The position numbers and the translations under genes were made by a program. The notes below the pieces were generated by a model. It was not told the DNA's origin, searched no databases, and saw only the letters and a list, made by a program, of their open reading frames with translations. Positions 1-9,470 of a DNA stretch of 54,543 nucleotides are shown here, piece after piece; positions within the stretch are counted from its first letter, which is position 1; each line of letters opens with the position of its first letter. Source of the stretch: Pseudomonas costantinii (lineage in GTDB: Bacteria > Pseudomonadota > Gammaproteobacteria > Pseudomonadales > Pseudomonadaceae); contig NZ_MDDR01000004.1 of NCBI RefSeq assembly GCF_001870435.1, forward strand, positions 113,053 to 167,595, in the 5' to 3' direction.

Positions 1-602
1 GGGGACAGGCGCACCAGGGAGAAGTCTGAAGTACCACCGCCGATGTCGACGATCAGTACCAGCTCTTCTTTCTGGATGGTGGATTCGTAGTCGAAGGCCG
101 CAGCGATTGGTTCGTACTGGAACGAGATGTCCTTGAAGCCGATCTTGCGGGCCACGTCGACCAGAGTATTTTCGGCTTCCTGGTCGGCCATCGGGTCGTC
201 ATCGACGAAAAACACCGGGCGGCCCAGTACCACTTCTTCGAACTCACGGCCGGCGTTAGCTTCCGCGCGGCTCTTGAGTTGGCCGATAAACAGTGCCAGC
301 AGGTCGGTGAAGGGCATTGCGGTGCCGAGCACGCTGGTGTCGTGCTTGATCAGCTTGGAACCCAGCAGGCTCTTGAGCGAGCGCATCAGCCGGCCTTCGT
401 AGTTCTCCAGGTACTCGTGCAGTGCCAGGCGACCGTAAACCGGGCGGCGCTCCTCGAAGTTGAAGAACACCACCGACGGCAGGGTAATTTTGTCGTCCTC
501 CAGCGCGATAAGCGTTTCCATGCCGGGACGGATCCAGCCGACGGTGGAGTTGGACGTGCCAAAGTCGATGCCACAGGCACGGGCTGGGGATGGGTTTTCC
601 AT
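1..602 (-). CDS. yegD: Hsp70-family chaperone, YegD-like (partial, 3' end outside window)
   Basis: About 200 N-terminal residues are visible, reading off the left edge. The start region has the actin/Hsp70 phosphate-1 motif GIDFGTSNSTVGW (residues 11-23), and the phosphate-2 motif DIGGGTSDFSLV lies near residue 186. The sequence between them departs from DnaK and fits the YegD group of Hsp70-like ATPases, which run to about 420-450 residues and lack a canonical substrate-binding domain. Start ATG at 602. It is divergent from the J-protein gene at 842, so the two may form an Hsp70/J-protein pair; that pairing is inference from neighbourhood. Family assignment is confident, the client unknown. 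Confidence 0.85.
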   Translation of the reverse strand, partial: MENPSPARACGIDFGTSNSTVGWIRPGMETLIALEDDKITLPSVVFFNFEERRPVYGRLALHEYLENYEGRLMRSLKSLLGSKLIKHDTSVLGTAMPFTDLLALFIGQLKSRAEANAGREFEEVVLGRPVFFVDDDPMADQEAENTLVDVARKIGFKDISFQYEPIAAAFDYESTIQKEELVLIVDIGGGTSDFSLVRLS

Positions 603-687
603 GTCTATCGGGTTCCGGTTGAAAAACGGCCGCGCAGTGTATGCCAGTCGAAGGCGGATGCGTAGGCCGACCATCCGTTAAATCATG

Positions 688-715
688 CTTGAAACCTGGC
701 GATTCGCCCCCACAT
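688..715 (+). promoter_or_regulatory. Sigma-32 (RpoH) heat-shock promoter candidate for cbpA
   Basis: CTTGAAA at 688-694 and CCCCACAT at 708-715 match the sigma-32 -35 (CTTGAAA) and -10 (CCCCATnT) elements, with 14 bases between CTTGAA and CCCCAC, inside the usual range. It points toward cbpA, with an expected 5' leader of about 120 bases. The match is seen in the sequence; use by RpoH is inferred. Confidence 0.55.
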
Positions 716-841
716 CTGCTGCATACGGCAAGCGCCGATAAATACTTTGACGCACCCCCAGGCCACAAGACTCAACAGGTGCAAAGCAGCGCACGTTGTG
801 CCCCGGGCTGTGCGATCTCGATAAAGGATGGTGAACCGCCG

Positions 842-1780
842 ATGGATTTCAAAGATTACTACAAGATTCTGGGTGTCGAGGACACGGCCGATGACAAGGA
901 AATCAAGGCCGCCTATCGCAAGCTCGCACGCAAATATCACCCGGATGTAAGCAAGGAAAAAGACGCCGAAGAAAAATTCAAAGACGCGTCCGAAGCCTAT
1001 GAGGCGCTTAAAAGCGCCGACAAGCGCGCCGAGTACGACGAGCTGCGCAAATACGGCCAGCATGGCCAGCCGTTCCAGGGACCACCGGGCTGGCAGAGCC
1101 GTGGCGGTTACGGCGGTAGCCAGGACACGGGCGATTTCTCGGACTTCTTCAGCTCGATCTTCGGCTCGCGCGGCGACGCGTTTGGCGGCGGTCAGCGCCG
1201 ACCTACCGGGCGCAAGGGCCAGGACGTGGAAATGCAGTTGACCGTGGCGCTGGAAGAGACGCTGTCCACGGAGTCCAAGCAGATCAGCTTCCAGGTGCCG
1301 CAATACGACGCCTCGGGTCGGCATGTCAGCAACACCACCAAGAGCCTGAATGTGAAGATCCCCGCCGGTGTAGCCGACGGTGAGCGCATCCGCCTCAAAG
1401 GCCAGGGCGCGCCAGGCATTGGCGGTGGGGCCAATGGTGATCTGTATCTGATCATCAAGTTTGCGCCGCACGCCAAGTTTGAAGTGGAAGGCGAAAACCT
1501 GGTGATTACCTTGCCGCTGGCGCCGTGGGAATTGGCGTTGGGTGCGGAGATCGCCGTTCCGACCCTCACCGGCAAGATCAACCTCAAGGTGCCGGCCGGC
1601 AGCCAGAACGGCCAGCGCATGCGTGCCAAGGGCCATGGCTTGCTGAACAAGGCCGGGCAACGTGGCTTCCTGTATGTACAGCTCAAGGCGGTGATGCCAA
1701 AGCACGCCGACGACGAAACCATCGCCTTGTGGCAAGAGCTGGCGCAGAAAGCCGCGTTTAACCCACGCGAAAACTTCTGA
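842..1780 (+). CDS. cbpA: Curved DNA-binding protein / DnaJ-class co-chaperone CbpA
   Basis: This 312-residue protein has an N-terminal J domain with the HPD triad at residues 33-35, which stimulates Hsp70 ATPase activity. A Gly/Phe-rich linker follows (about residues 75-120), then two C-terminal beta-sandwich substrate-binding domains (about 125-300). The zinc-finger region of true DnaJ is absent, which is the CbpA (class B) layout. The start ATG at 842 gives the conserved MDFKDYY opening; the frame is open farther upstream but that part has no J-protein similarity. A sigma-32-type promoter precedes it. It is divergent from the Hsp70-like gene, a plausible partner. Confidence 0.93.
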   Translation: MDFKDYYKILGVEDTADDKEIKAAYRKLARKYHPDVSKEKDAEEKFKDASEAYEALKSADKRAEYDELRKYGQHGQPFQGPPGWQSRGGYGGSQDTGDFSDFFSSIFGSRGDAFGGGQRRPTGRKGQDVEMQLTVALEETLSTESKQISFQVPQYDASGRHVSNTTKSLNVKIPAGVADGERIRLKGQGAPGIGGGANGDLYLIIKFAPHAKFEVEGENLVITLPLAPWELALGAEIAVPTLTGKINLKVPAGSQNGQRMRAKGHGLLNKAGQRGFLYVQLKAVMPKHADDETIALWQELAQKAAFNPRENF

Positions 1781-1818
1781 GCCCAGTGCTACTGGCAACT
1801 ATCTACCGCTGATAGCGT

Positions 1819-1873
1819 TCTCGGGCATGGTGTGCTGACTCTCCATTTCACAGGAGAGGCACCATGCCCGAGA
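1819..1873 (+). promoter_or_regulatory. Long hairpin enclosing the Shine-Dalgarno and start codon of the giant toxin gene
   Basis: TCTCGGGCATGGTG (1819-1832) is the exact reverse complement of 1860-1873, giving a 14-bp stem. Inside it, CTCTCC (1839-1844) pairs with GGAGAG (1853-1858). The Shine-Dalgarno AGGAG (1852-1856) lies in the inner stem and the ATG (1864-1866) in the outer stem, so both would be base-paired in the mRNA. Pairing is seen directly; translational control is inferred. Confidence 0.6.
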
Positions 1874-4800
1874 CTCCCGCTACACCCCCCGTTTCCCGCA
1901 GCATTCATGCACCGCTGATTGAGCAATCCCTGCCGGCGTGGGCGACTGCCGCCACCGCGCTGCGACGGGCGCAGTTCAAACAAGCCAATGCCCCCTTGCC
2001 GGACTGGTATCGGCAGGCCACGCTGGTGCAGCGCCAGGCCCTGGGCGACGCTGCTGTCGCCGGCTTCAGTGCACAGACGCGTCTGGACAAAGCCGTCGCT
2101 ACCGTCCAAGACATCGACGCTTTCGCCGAACCCCTGCTGGTGAAGGCATTGCAAGACACGTTCAATGTGCAACTGGATGTGCACAAGACCCTGCTGTGCC
2201 TGCGAAAACCTGTGGACGTGGGCGTGTTCCATATTGAAATCAGCAGTTTCGAGGTGTTGCGCCTGCCGCTGTTGCAAGCGGCGTTGCACAACTTCGAGGA
2301 AGCGGAAAGTGAGCACGATGCGTTTCATGTGTCTTCAGGTTTTATTGGCGAAACCGCACCCGGCAAAGAGGGCGCCATCAGCACGACGCTGACCGTGACG
2401 GGGTTCATCCGGTTGTGTCGAACACTGGATATCGGCGCTCTGTACCAGGCTTATCTCAAGGCGTTTTTTTACCCGGAAGACGGCGTGACGCAGCAGGTGC
2501 TTCGTCTCAAGTTCGTGGCCGCGCAAAAGACGGCGCTGGCGGCCGCTGCGCAACTGGCACTGTTGAAAAAAGATATTGAACCTGATGATTACGCCATGAT
2601 CCTTTCGGTGATCAATGGCAACAATCACCCGCAGGTCGGGGGCAGGCCGGTATGGTTTCGTGACCTGAGCTTGATGAAACATCGCATGACCGGCTGCGTA
2701 GTCTTCGTCATTTGCGAGAAATACCGCTACACCAACGATCTGATCCTCTACATCCCTAACGATCCTTTCGCCCCTCTCAAGCGCCATACGTGGACCACGC
2801 TCGACGCCCTGTTCAAACAGCGCTTCACCACCCGTGAGGCGAACGACCCAACTGATGGCAACCCAAGCAGTTACCAGCGGTTTTTCTCCCAGTTTTTCGC
2901 CTATGGCGATCGCCCCGACTATTTTGATCGGCTCACCGAAGACGGGCCGCAAACGTCGGCCATCCGATCCGGATCTCCGTTCGTTTCATTGATCAATCAG
3001 ATGCTCAATGGCATCAACCCGTTCAGCGCGGTCACCAGTATCAATCAGTTGCCGCCCGGCCCGCCGCCCGTGAAAGTTCCCGACCCCGACCCCTATCTGG
3101 CGCCCAGTGCGATGCTGCGCAAGGGCCACGGAATTTGGGCAGACAACATCGACCTGTGGGACTACCTGTTCGACCGCCATCGCGAGCAACTCGTGGCCGA
3201 CGCGCGCAGCCATGCCGTGCCGACCGCAGATGTGGACGCCCGGGTGCGCTCGGAAAAGCTCGCGCACCTGCTCAACATCGGCATGCTGGTGCTCAATGCC
3301 GTGGCCATGCTGGTCCCCGTGCTGGGCGAGGTGATGATGGGGGTGATGGCCAGCCAACTGTTGTACGAAACGTTCGAAGGCACCCTCGAGTGGGCCGAGG
3401 GCGACCGCAAGGCGGCCAAGGCGCACTTGGTGGATGTGGCGGAAAATCTGGCGCTGTTGGTGGTCATGGCCGGTGCGGGCAAGGGGCTGGCCAAGTTGGT
3501 GTCGGTCAAGCCAGCGCCGCTGATCGAGGCTCTGGAACCTGTGACTTCTGCGGACGGTAAGACGCGTTTGTGGAAGGCTGGCCTGGAGCCCTATGAGAGC
3601 CCGGTGGTGCTCAAGGCCGACACCCGGCCCAACGAGCTTGGCCAGTTCCGGCAAGACGGCAAGACCTACATCCGCCAGGCCGGCAAGGTTTATGAAAAGA
3701 CCTGGGATGAATCCGCCCAGCGCTGGCGCATCCGGCACCCGTCCGATACCCAAGCCTATCAGCCGCTGCTCAGCCATAACGGCGCCGGCGCCTGGCGTCA
3801 TGTGTTGGAGAAGCCGCTGAGCTGGGATCGCCTGACACTGCTACGACGGATGGGGCATGTCACCGAATCCTTCAGCGGTGAGCAATTGTTGAATATCGCC
3901 GACATCAGCGGTGTGGATGACAATGCCCTGCGCAAGATGCACATGGACAACGCACCGCCACCTGCGGCGCTGAGCGATACCTTGCGCCTGTTCGAGGCCG
4001 ATCAGGGCGTGGCGAAAGTCATCGCGCAGGTGCAGAGCGGCCAGGCACTCGATGAACACGCGTTATACCTCTTGCCATTGGTGACCGAGATGCCGCGCTG
4101 GCCCCAGGGCCGAATGCTGGAGGTGTTCGATGCGGGCTCGACGCTCAAATACGGCGTTAGACCTCAGGTACCCCGTGCACTGCGTAAACCGACGATCCGC
4201 GTCAGCCGCGCCGATGTCCTGAACGGGCATTTGCCTGCGCGCATCCTGGCGGCGTTGGATGAAACAGAAATCGTCCGGTTTTTGGGCGGTGAGCCCGCAC
4301 GGGTGCACGCAGAACGACCTGGGGAGTTCAGCAAGCAGATCGCCGATTACGCCCGCACCCGCCAGCCCGCGTTGTTTGAAAGTCTCTATCAGGGCAGCGG
4401 GCCCAAAGACCCGCTGGTCGCCAGGCTGCAACGCCTGTATCCGGGGTTGGGCGAGCAGGCTGCGCAAGCGGTCCTGGCCGATGCCGACGCGACGCAATTG
4501 GCCCACCTGCAAGCGACGGGGCGCGTTCCCCTGCCTCTGCAGGAGCACGCCCGTTGGCAGGTCAAGCAAGGGCGGCTGCGCCACGCATTTGCAGGCTTGT
4601 ACATGGAAAATATCGCCTCGGCGTCCAGCCGGCGTCTGGCCTTGCATACGTTGGCCGAGTTACCGGGGTGGCCGAACAGCTTGCGCCTGGAAGTGCGCGA
4701 AGGACACATCGAGGGGCCGCTCCTGGATGCGGTCGGCAGTGACGCCGGTGCAACCCGCAAATACCTGGTGAAGAAAGGCCCGTTTTTCCAGGCATTCAAT

Positions 4801-7800
4801 GAGCGGGGGGAAGCACTCAACAACCTGCCGCGCCACGGTGACAATTTCTACGCCTCGATCATGCATGCGCTGCCCGATGAAGCCCGGCGGTCCCTAGGGG
4901 TTCCCGAGGTGGGCCAAAGCCTGATGTTGCGACGCTCAATCACCGACCATGCGACAAGCCATCCTCTGGCGTCACAACGCATCGTCGAAGGCGCGCAGCG
5001 ACGTCCGCGCTGGTTCAAACCGCCGCGGCGCTTGTCGAAGACACAGGTTGGCTACCCAGCCAGCGGCCGTGGAGAGGGGGTGGCGCCCTCACTGGTCAGT
5101 CGGGTGCAGGCGGTGTATCCGTCGCTGACCGAGGGCGAGGCCAACGGCTTTGTTTTTCGTCGAATGCTGGCAGGTGATACTGACCAACAGATTGTCAACA
5201 TGCTCAACAACCGCTTGCGCGAATGGCAGAGCCTGGAAGGCACCCTTGATCGGTGGGCGACCGAGGGTACGGCGCAACCTCGTCGCAATCTGTTTGCGGT
5301 CCTCAGCGGCAGGCAGCAGGCGGCCCAAGCACTCAAGAACAGCTGGCGCAACTCGCCGTTGGCGGAGCTGCCCGAGCGCGCCCAACTTAGTCTGTACTGC
5401 GATGCGCCGTTGCCTGTGCTTGAGGCGGACTTTTCCCATGTGCGCACGTTAAGCATCGGCGGAGAGGGTTTCACCGCGGCCAGTGTTGCGCAGGCGTTCA
5501 GGTATTTCCCTGAAGTGGAAAACCTCACACTCATCGTAAACCACCCGGGGCTGCGCAACGTGCCAGGAGCAATGAGCCAGTTGCCCAAGCTCAAGCGTCT
5601 GACGGTCGCGTCCAGTTTCGCCTGCGATGCCGAGCAAGTTGCCCACGTGGAACGTCTGACCCAGTTGGAAACCTTGACACTGGACGGCATGCTGGAGGCC
5701 GGCCGCGTGCTGGATGTCAGCCGAATGCGGCAGTTGCGCAGCCTGATCTTGAGCCGTACTTACCAACCGATGTGGCCCACGGGGGTATTGGATCTTCCCT
5801 TGCTGGAACGCCTGGACCTTCGGGGTACGGGCATTCGGACTCTGCCGCCGCAGATGTTCGAGGCGGGCAACGAGCGGCTGTGGAAGGGCTTGTCGCTGGA
5901 TTGGTCGCAGTTCGCCCCCGATGACTTTCGACAGGCTTATGACTACGTCACCCGTCACCCCGAACACCTGTTGGACCGCGAGGAAATGGTCCGCGACTAT
6001 TGCAAAGGCGGCCTGTTACGCCTGCTCAGCCCTGGCAGCGTTGCGGGTGACCTGACTCTGCGCACGAGACAATCGGACATGTTGTTGCAGGCGTTTCTCG
6101 AACGTTGGCCTGATGCGTCGGCCAGGTTTGAGGCCATCGAGGCGCTGTCCGCGCAATACCAGAGGTTGACCCAGCCGCTGAAGGCCTGGAGAGCGGGCGG
6201 CGAGCCAGGCGTGGAGTTCATGCACCGGTACAACATTGTCGGCAGCCTCGAAGCTTGTTGGTACAACGGCGTGATGCAGCGCTACGGGCTGACAGGATAT
6301 GCATCGACGCTGGACCTGTCGTCCGTGGCACTGAGCGAGCTTCCTCCACTCCCCGAACAAGGTTTTGAGCATATTCAGGTGCTGACCCTCAAAGGTTTGC
6401 GCGTTCCCGAGCAACAGCTGGGCGGGTTCTTTAACCGCTTCAGCGGGCTGCAAACCCTGAACCTGAGTGACTGCGCCTTGACCCAGTTACCGATGTCTTC
6501 GAGGCCCTGGGCAGCACTTGAGCACTTGGACCTGAGTCATAACCCGCTCAACAGCCTGGACGTCAGTACGATGCCTCGTCTTCAGGCGTTGGGCCTTAGT
6601 CACTGCACCTTGCAAACATTGCCCGTGGGCGTGGAGAGTCTGACGGACCTGACCTGGCTCGACCTGCGCCATACCCAACTGGTCAGCTTGCCCGAGACTG
6701 CACTGGCCAGCGATACCGTGATGTTCAGTGCCAATCTGTATGGCACGCCCTTGAACGAGGTGACACGCACCGCATTGGCTGCGGCGTTGCGCCGGGTCGA
6801 GCAGGCCCGGGGGCTGTCTACCGGTACTCTGGGGCGCTTCGCTCTGGACGCCATCCCGGAACAGTTCCCTCCCGCCGAAACCGCGCTGTCGATCTCCCGT
6901 CAGTTATTGCCGTTGCCCGCGCCGGTGGCGCTTGAGAGCACGCTGGAGCAGCACCTTGCTCGGTTGATGCCCACGCTGCAGGAACATGAGTTGCAGGCGT
7001 GGGTCGCCCGGATGCGTAGCGAAGGGCTTGCTGATGACGTGCTTACAACTCGCCTCAATGGGTGGAATCAGCAGTTCGACGCGCTGACTCGGCGCTTGAA
7101 TGACTGGCTGTTCATGCGTGAAGCGCATGGTACCCAATGGGCCGTGTCGTCGCAGAGCCGGGGGCAGGCCGCCTTACGGATCGTCGAATCCTGGCGCGCC
7201 GGGTTGAGGGCGACTGAAGGGGTTGAGGGCGTTCTTGACCTGGAAGGTCTGCAATTGGGCGACCTGCCTGAACCGCCCGTGCGGTTTGATCACGTCGCGA
7301 CCTTAAACCTGGCCGGGGCCAGAATTTCCGAAGACGGCTCCAACGGTTTCCTGCGCGCTTTTGGTCAACTGCGTACGCTGAACCTCAACAGCAACCTGCT
7401 GGCTGAACTGCCTGCGGCTGTCGGCGGCATGGGCCACTTGGAGCGCCTGGACTTGGCGGGCAACCTCTTTTCCGACCCGCAACCGCTTCTAGGCCCCTTG
7501 CAGAGGTTGGCGCAATTGCAACGGCTCGACCTGAGTCAGAACCGGCTGCCGGCATTCTCGATCAATCGATTGCCGCAACTGCGCGCGTTGGATCTGAGCA
7601 GTAACAGCCTGGAAGACTGGCCGGAGGGCACGCTGCAATCGAGGAACCTGCACACCCTCAACTTGAGCAACAACAGCATTACCACGATACCCGCCGAAGC
7701 CCTCGACGGCACCCACGACGCCTTGATGACGGGTGTAGACCTGTCCGACAACGTTGAGCTGTCGCGCGAAAGCCTGGAGCAGCTTCAGCAATACGCTGCC

Positions 7801-8814
7801 GGACGGGAACCAGGGAGGATATTGGGCATCAGGCGCTCGGATATCGATGATCTGCTTGCAGAGCCGAACACCGATAGCGAAGACAGCGACATTGAGCCCG
7901 ACGAAGAGCTGCCTGACCCTGCGCCGTCGGATCAGCAAAGCGCGGCCTGGCTGGAGGGGATGCCCCCTGATCAGGTGGCTGAGCATCGCAGGCTCTGGGC
8001 GCAACTGGAGAATGAGCCGGATAACGCCGCGTTCTTTCACCTGCTGTCGCGCCTTCAGGACACCGAAGAATACCGGCTGGCTCGTGCTGACCTGACGCGT
8101 CGGGTGTGGCAGGTGGTGAAGGCGGCGAACGACGACAGCGAATTGCGCCAGACGTTGTTCGCCATGTCCACTACCCATGGCACCTGCGTCGACGGGCGCA
8201 TGCTGACTTTCAGCAATCTGGAAATCAAGGTGTTCGAGCATGACGTCCTGCTGGATATTGACCCTGCCCGTCTTGATCTGAAAGGCCCGGCCTTGCTGAA
8301 ACTGTCCCGCCAGCTGTTTCGCCTGGACAAGATTGAAACTCTGGCCAACCAGGCAGCACGACCGGGCGCCGATGTGGCGGAGGTGCGCCTTTCCTATCGG
8401 ATTGGTGCGCGCGAAGCGCTGGAGTTGCCCGCGCAGCCTGCCTTCATGCGCTTTGCCAGACCGATCCGGGGGCCTGTGCTGGAGCAAACGATCCAGGCCG
8501 TGCAGCGCGCGGAAAGTTCCGAGGCGTTTTACGAGTTCCTGATCCACTTGGATTACTGGACCGATTACCTCAAGGAAAAGTACCTGCAAGAGTTCGCCAC
8601 ATTGGAGCAACGCCGCACACAAAGGCTTGAACAGATCGAAGGCACCGACTATGCCTCTACACAGCTCTACGCCGAAGCTTTGAACATGCTCGACGTCGAC
8701 CAGCAGATCGAGCGAAACCAACTGCTGATTACCTTGTCGCAACGCGAGACCGGTGAGGGCGCGACCATTTCGCGCGACGCGAACCAGCCCGGTCCTTCCC
8801 AAGACCGGACATAA
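1864..8814 (+). CDS. Giant dermonecrotic-toxin-like (DUF6543) / LRR / NEL-type E3 ubiquitin ligase protein
   Basis: This 2,316-residue protein has no signal peptide. The N-terminal part resembles the DUF6543 dermonecrotic-toxin-like region and carries hydrophobic helices at about 467-545. Leucine-rich repeats form three blocks (about 1190-1340, 1500-1620, 1810-1960), with typical LxxLxLSxNxLxxLP units. An acidic linker follows, then a C-terminal region resembling NEL (novel E3 ligase) domains of IpaH/SspH effectors, with the candidate catalytic Cys2108 in TCVDGR (Cys-x-Asp). NEL enzymes transfer ubiquitin through a cysteine thioester inside eukaryotic host cells. It is therefore probably an exported effector or toxin acting on a eukaryote; the secretion route is not visible. 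Start ATG 1864 has AGGAG 8 bases upstream, both in a hairpin. A decayed paralogue follows. Confidence 0.85.
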   Translation: MPETPATPPVSRSIHAPLIEQSLPAWATAATALRRAQFKQANAPLPDWYRQATLVQRQALGDAAVAGFSAQTRLDKAVATVQDIDAFAEPLLVKALQDTFNVQLDVHKTLLCLRKPVDVGVFHIEISSFEVLRLPLLQAALHNFEEAESEHDAFHVSSGFIGETAPGKEGAISTTLTVTGFIRLCRTLDIGALYQAYLKAFFYPEDGVTQQVLRLKFVAAQKTALAAAAQLALLKKDIEPDDYAMILSVINGNNHPQVGGRPVWFRDLSLMKHRMTGCVVFVICEKYRYTNDLILYIPNDPFAPLKRHTWTTLDALFKQRFTTREANDPTDGNPSSYQRFFSQFFAYGDRPDYFDRLTEDGPQTSAIRSGSPFVSLINQMLNGINPFSAVTSINQLPPGPPPVKVPDPDPYLAPSAMLRKGHGIWADNIDLWDYLFDRHREQLVADARSHAVPTADVDARVRSEKLAHLLNIGMLVLNAVAMLVPVLGEVMMGVMASQLLYETFEGTLEWAEGDRKAAKAHLVDVAENLALLVVMAGAGKGLAKLVSVKPAPLIEALEPVTSADGKTRLWKAGLEPYESPVVLKADTRPNELGQFRQDGKTYIRQAGKVYEKTWDESAQRWRIRHPSDTQAYQPLLSHNGAGAWRHVLEKPLSWDRLTLLRRMGHVTESFSGEQLLNIADISGVDDNALRKMHMDNAPPPAALSDTLRLFEADQGVAKVIAQVQSGQALDEHALYLLPLVTEMPRWPQGRMLEVFDAGSTLKYGVRPQVPRALRKPTIRVSRADVLNGHLPARILAALDETEIVRFLGGEPARVHAERPGEFSKQIADYARTRQPALFESLYQGSGPKDPLVARLQRLYPGLGEQAAQAVLADADATQLAHLQATGRVPLPLQEHARWQVKQGRLRHAFAGLYMENIASASSRRLALHTLAELPGWPNSLRLEVREGHIEGPLLDAVGSDAGATRKYLVKKGPFFQAFNERGEALNNLPRHGDNFYASIMHALPDEARRSLGVPEVGQSLMLRRSITDHATSHPLASQRIVEGAQRRPRWFKPPRRLSKTQVGYPASGRGEGVAPSLVSRVQAVYPSLTEGEANGFVFRRMLAGDTDQQIVNMLNNRLREWQSLEGTLDRWATEGTAQPRRNLFAVLSGRQQAAQALKNSWRNSPLAELPERAQLSLYCDAPLPVLEADFSHVRTLSIGGEGFTAASVAQAFRYFPEVENLTLIVNHPGLRNVPGAMSQLPKLKRLTVASSFACDAEQVAHVERLTQLETLTLDGMLEAGRVLDVSRMRQLRSLILSRTYQPMWPTGVLDLPLLERLDLRGTGIRTLPPQMFEAGNERLWKGLSLDWSQFAPDDFRQAYDYVTRHPEHLLDREEMVRDYCKGGLLRLLSPGSVAGDLTLRTRQSDMLLQAFLERWPDASARFEAIEALSAQYQRLTQPLKAWRAGGEPGVEFMHRYNIVGSLEACWYNGVMQRYGLTGYASTLDLSSVALSELPPLPEQGFEHIQVLTLKGLRVPEQQLGGFFNRFSGLQTLNLSDCALTQLPMSSRPWAALEHLDLSHNPLNSLDVSTMPRLQALGLSHCTLQTLPVGVESLTDLTWLDLRHTQLVSLPETALASDTVMFSANLYGTPLNEVTRTALAAALRRVEQARGLSTGTLGRFALDAIPEQFPPAETALSISRQLLPLPAPVALESTLEQHLARLMPTLQEHELQAWVARMRSEGLADDVLTTRLNGWNQQFDALTRRLNDWLFMREAHGTQWAVSSQSRGQAALRIVESWRAGLRATEGVEGVLDLEGLQLGDLPEPPVRFDHVATLNLAGARISEDGSNGFLRAFGQLRTLNLNSNLLAELPAAVGGMGHLERLDLAGNLFSDPQPLLGPLQRLAQLQRLDLSQNRLPAFSINRLPQLRALDLSSNSLEDWPEGTLQSRNLHTLNLSNNSITTIPAEALDGTHDALMTGVDLSDNVELSRESLEQLQQYAAGREPGRILGIRRSDIDDLLAEPNTDSEDSDIEPDEELPDPAPSDQQSAAWLEGMPPDQVAEHRRLWAQLENEPDNAAFFHLLSRLQDTEEYRLARADLTRRVWQVVKAANDDSELRQTLFAMSTTHGTCVDGRMLTFSNLEIKVFEHDVLLDIDPARLDLKGPALLKLSRQLFRLDKIETLANQAARPGADVAEVRLSYRIGAREALELPAQPAFMRFARPIRGPVLEQTIQAVQRAESSEAFYEFLIHLDYWTDYLKEKYLQEFATLEQRRTQRLEQIEGTDYASTQLYAEALNMLDVDQQIERNQLLITLSQRETGEGATISRDANQPGPSQDRT

Positions 8815-8855
8815 CGACCGGTGATAGATAGTTAGGCTTTTTTCGCCGCGCCATT

Positions 8856-8887
8856 CCATAGGCTGATGAATTCTCATCAGTCTATGG
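8856..8887 (+). promoter_or_regulatory. Perfect hairpin overlapping the ribosome binding site of the truncated toxin paralogue
   Basis: CCATAGGCTGATGA (8856-8869) pairs with 8874-8887 around a 4-base loop ATTC, with a single G-U pair. The last bases of the 3' arm (GG at 8886-8887) begin the GGAG Shine-Dalgarno for the ATG at 8897. The layout parallels, but the sequence differs from, the hairpin at the start of the full-length gene. Confidence 0.5.
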
Positions 8888-8896
8888 AGTTCTGCA

Positions 8897-9469
8897 ATGC
8901 CCTCAACTTCCCCCCCCTCGGGTGTGTTCAATGCCGACCTGCGCGGCGTGCACTACGATTTTCTCAAGACCCGCTTCGGCCTCGATCTGGACGTGCGCAA
9001 CGTGTATTTCACGCGTAAGTACGGGCGCAAGAACCGCGATGATCTGTTTGGCATTTTCGTCTTTGATCGCACTGACGATTCCGCCTTGCACTACGAGTAT
9101 CGCGGTGTCTCCCTACTGGAGGCGGCCCTGGACAATTTCGCGCCCGAGGAGGCGCGTGAGGCGCCCTGCAACGATTGTCAGGTCATCACGCGCTGGAATG
9201 CTTATGACGGCGATGTCATCGCCACCGTCGACGCTGTCATGTCCATGGCGCTGCCGATTGCTCCTCATGATTTTGCCGGACTGTGCCGCAGCCTCGACCT
9301 GGGTGCGCGGTACCAGCAGCACCTCAAGGCCATCCTGCAACCCGCTCTCCAGGCCGGTGGATGTCAGCCGTATGCCACGGCTCAAATGGATCTATCTGTC
9401 GGGTTGCGGCTTGCGCGAGTGGCCCACCGGTTTGTTCGCTTCGCCCCGGCCTCGGGGATTCGTACTTGA
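8897..9469 (+). pseudogene. N-terminal stub of a second DUF6543/NEL toxin gene (internal deletion and frame change)
   Basis: These 190 codons align with the N-terminal region of the giant upstream protein. For example, LCRSLDLGARYQQHLKAIL here parallels LCRTLDIGALYQAYLKAFF there. After about position 9350 the reading frame stops resembling the family and ends at 9467-9469. From the same point the +1-shifted frame reads a leucine-rich repeat (VDVSRMPRL, YLSGCGLREWP) like LDVSTMPRL in the upstream gene. The simplest reading is that most of a long toxin gene was deleted with a junction near 9350 that broke the frame. Whether the stub is still translated is unknown. ATG 8897 has GGAG upstream, partly in a hairpin. 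Confidence 0.75.
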
Positions 9470-9470
9470 G

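Noticed and set aside
683..1798. Open frame opposite cbpA
   Set aside because: Mirror of the cbpA reading frame; no recognisable domain and no ribosome binding site.
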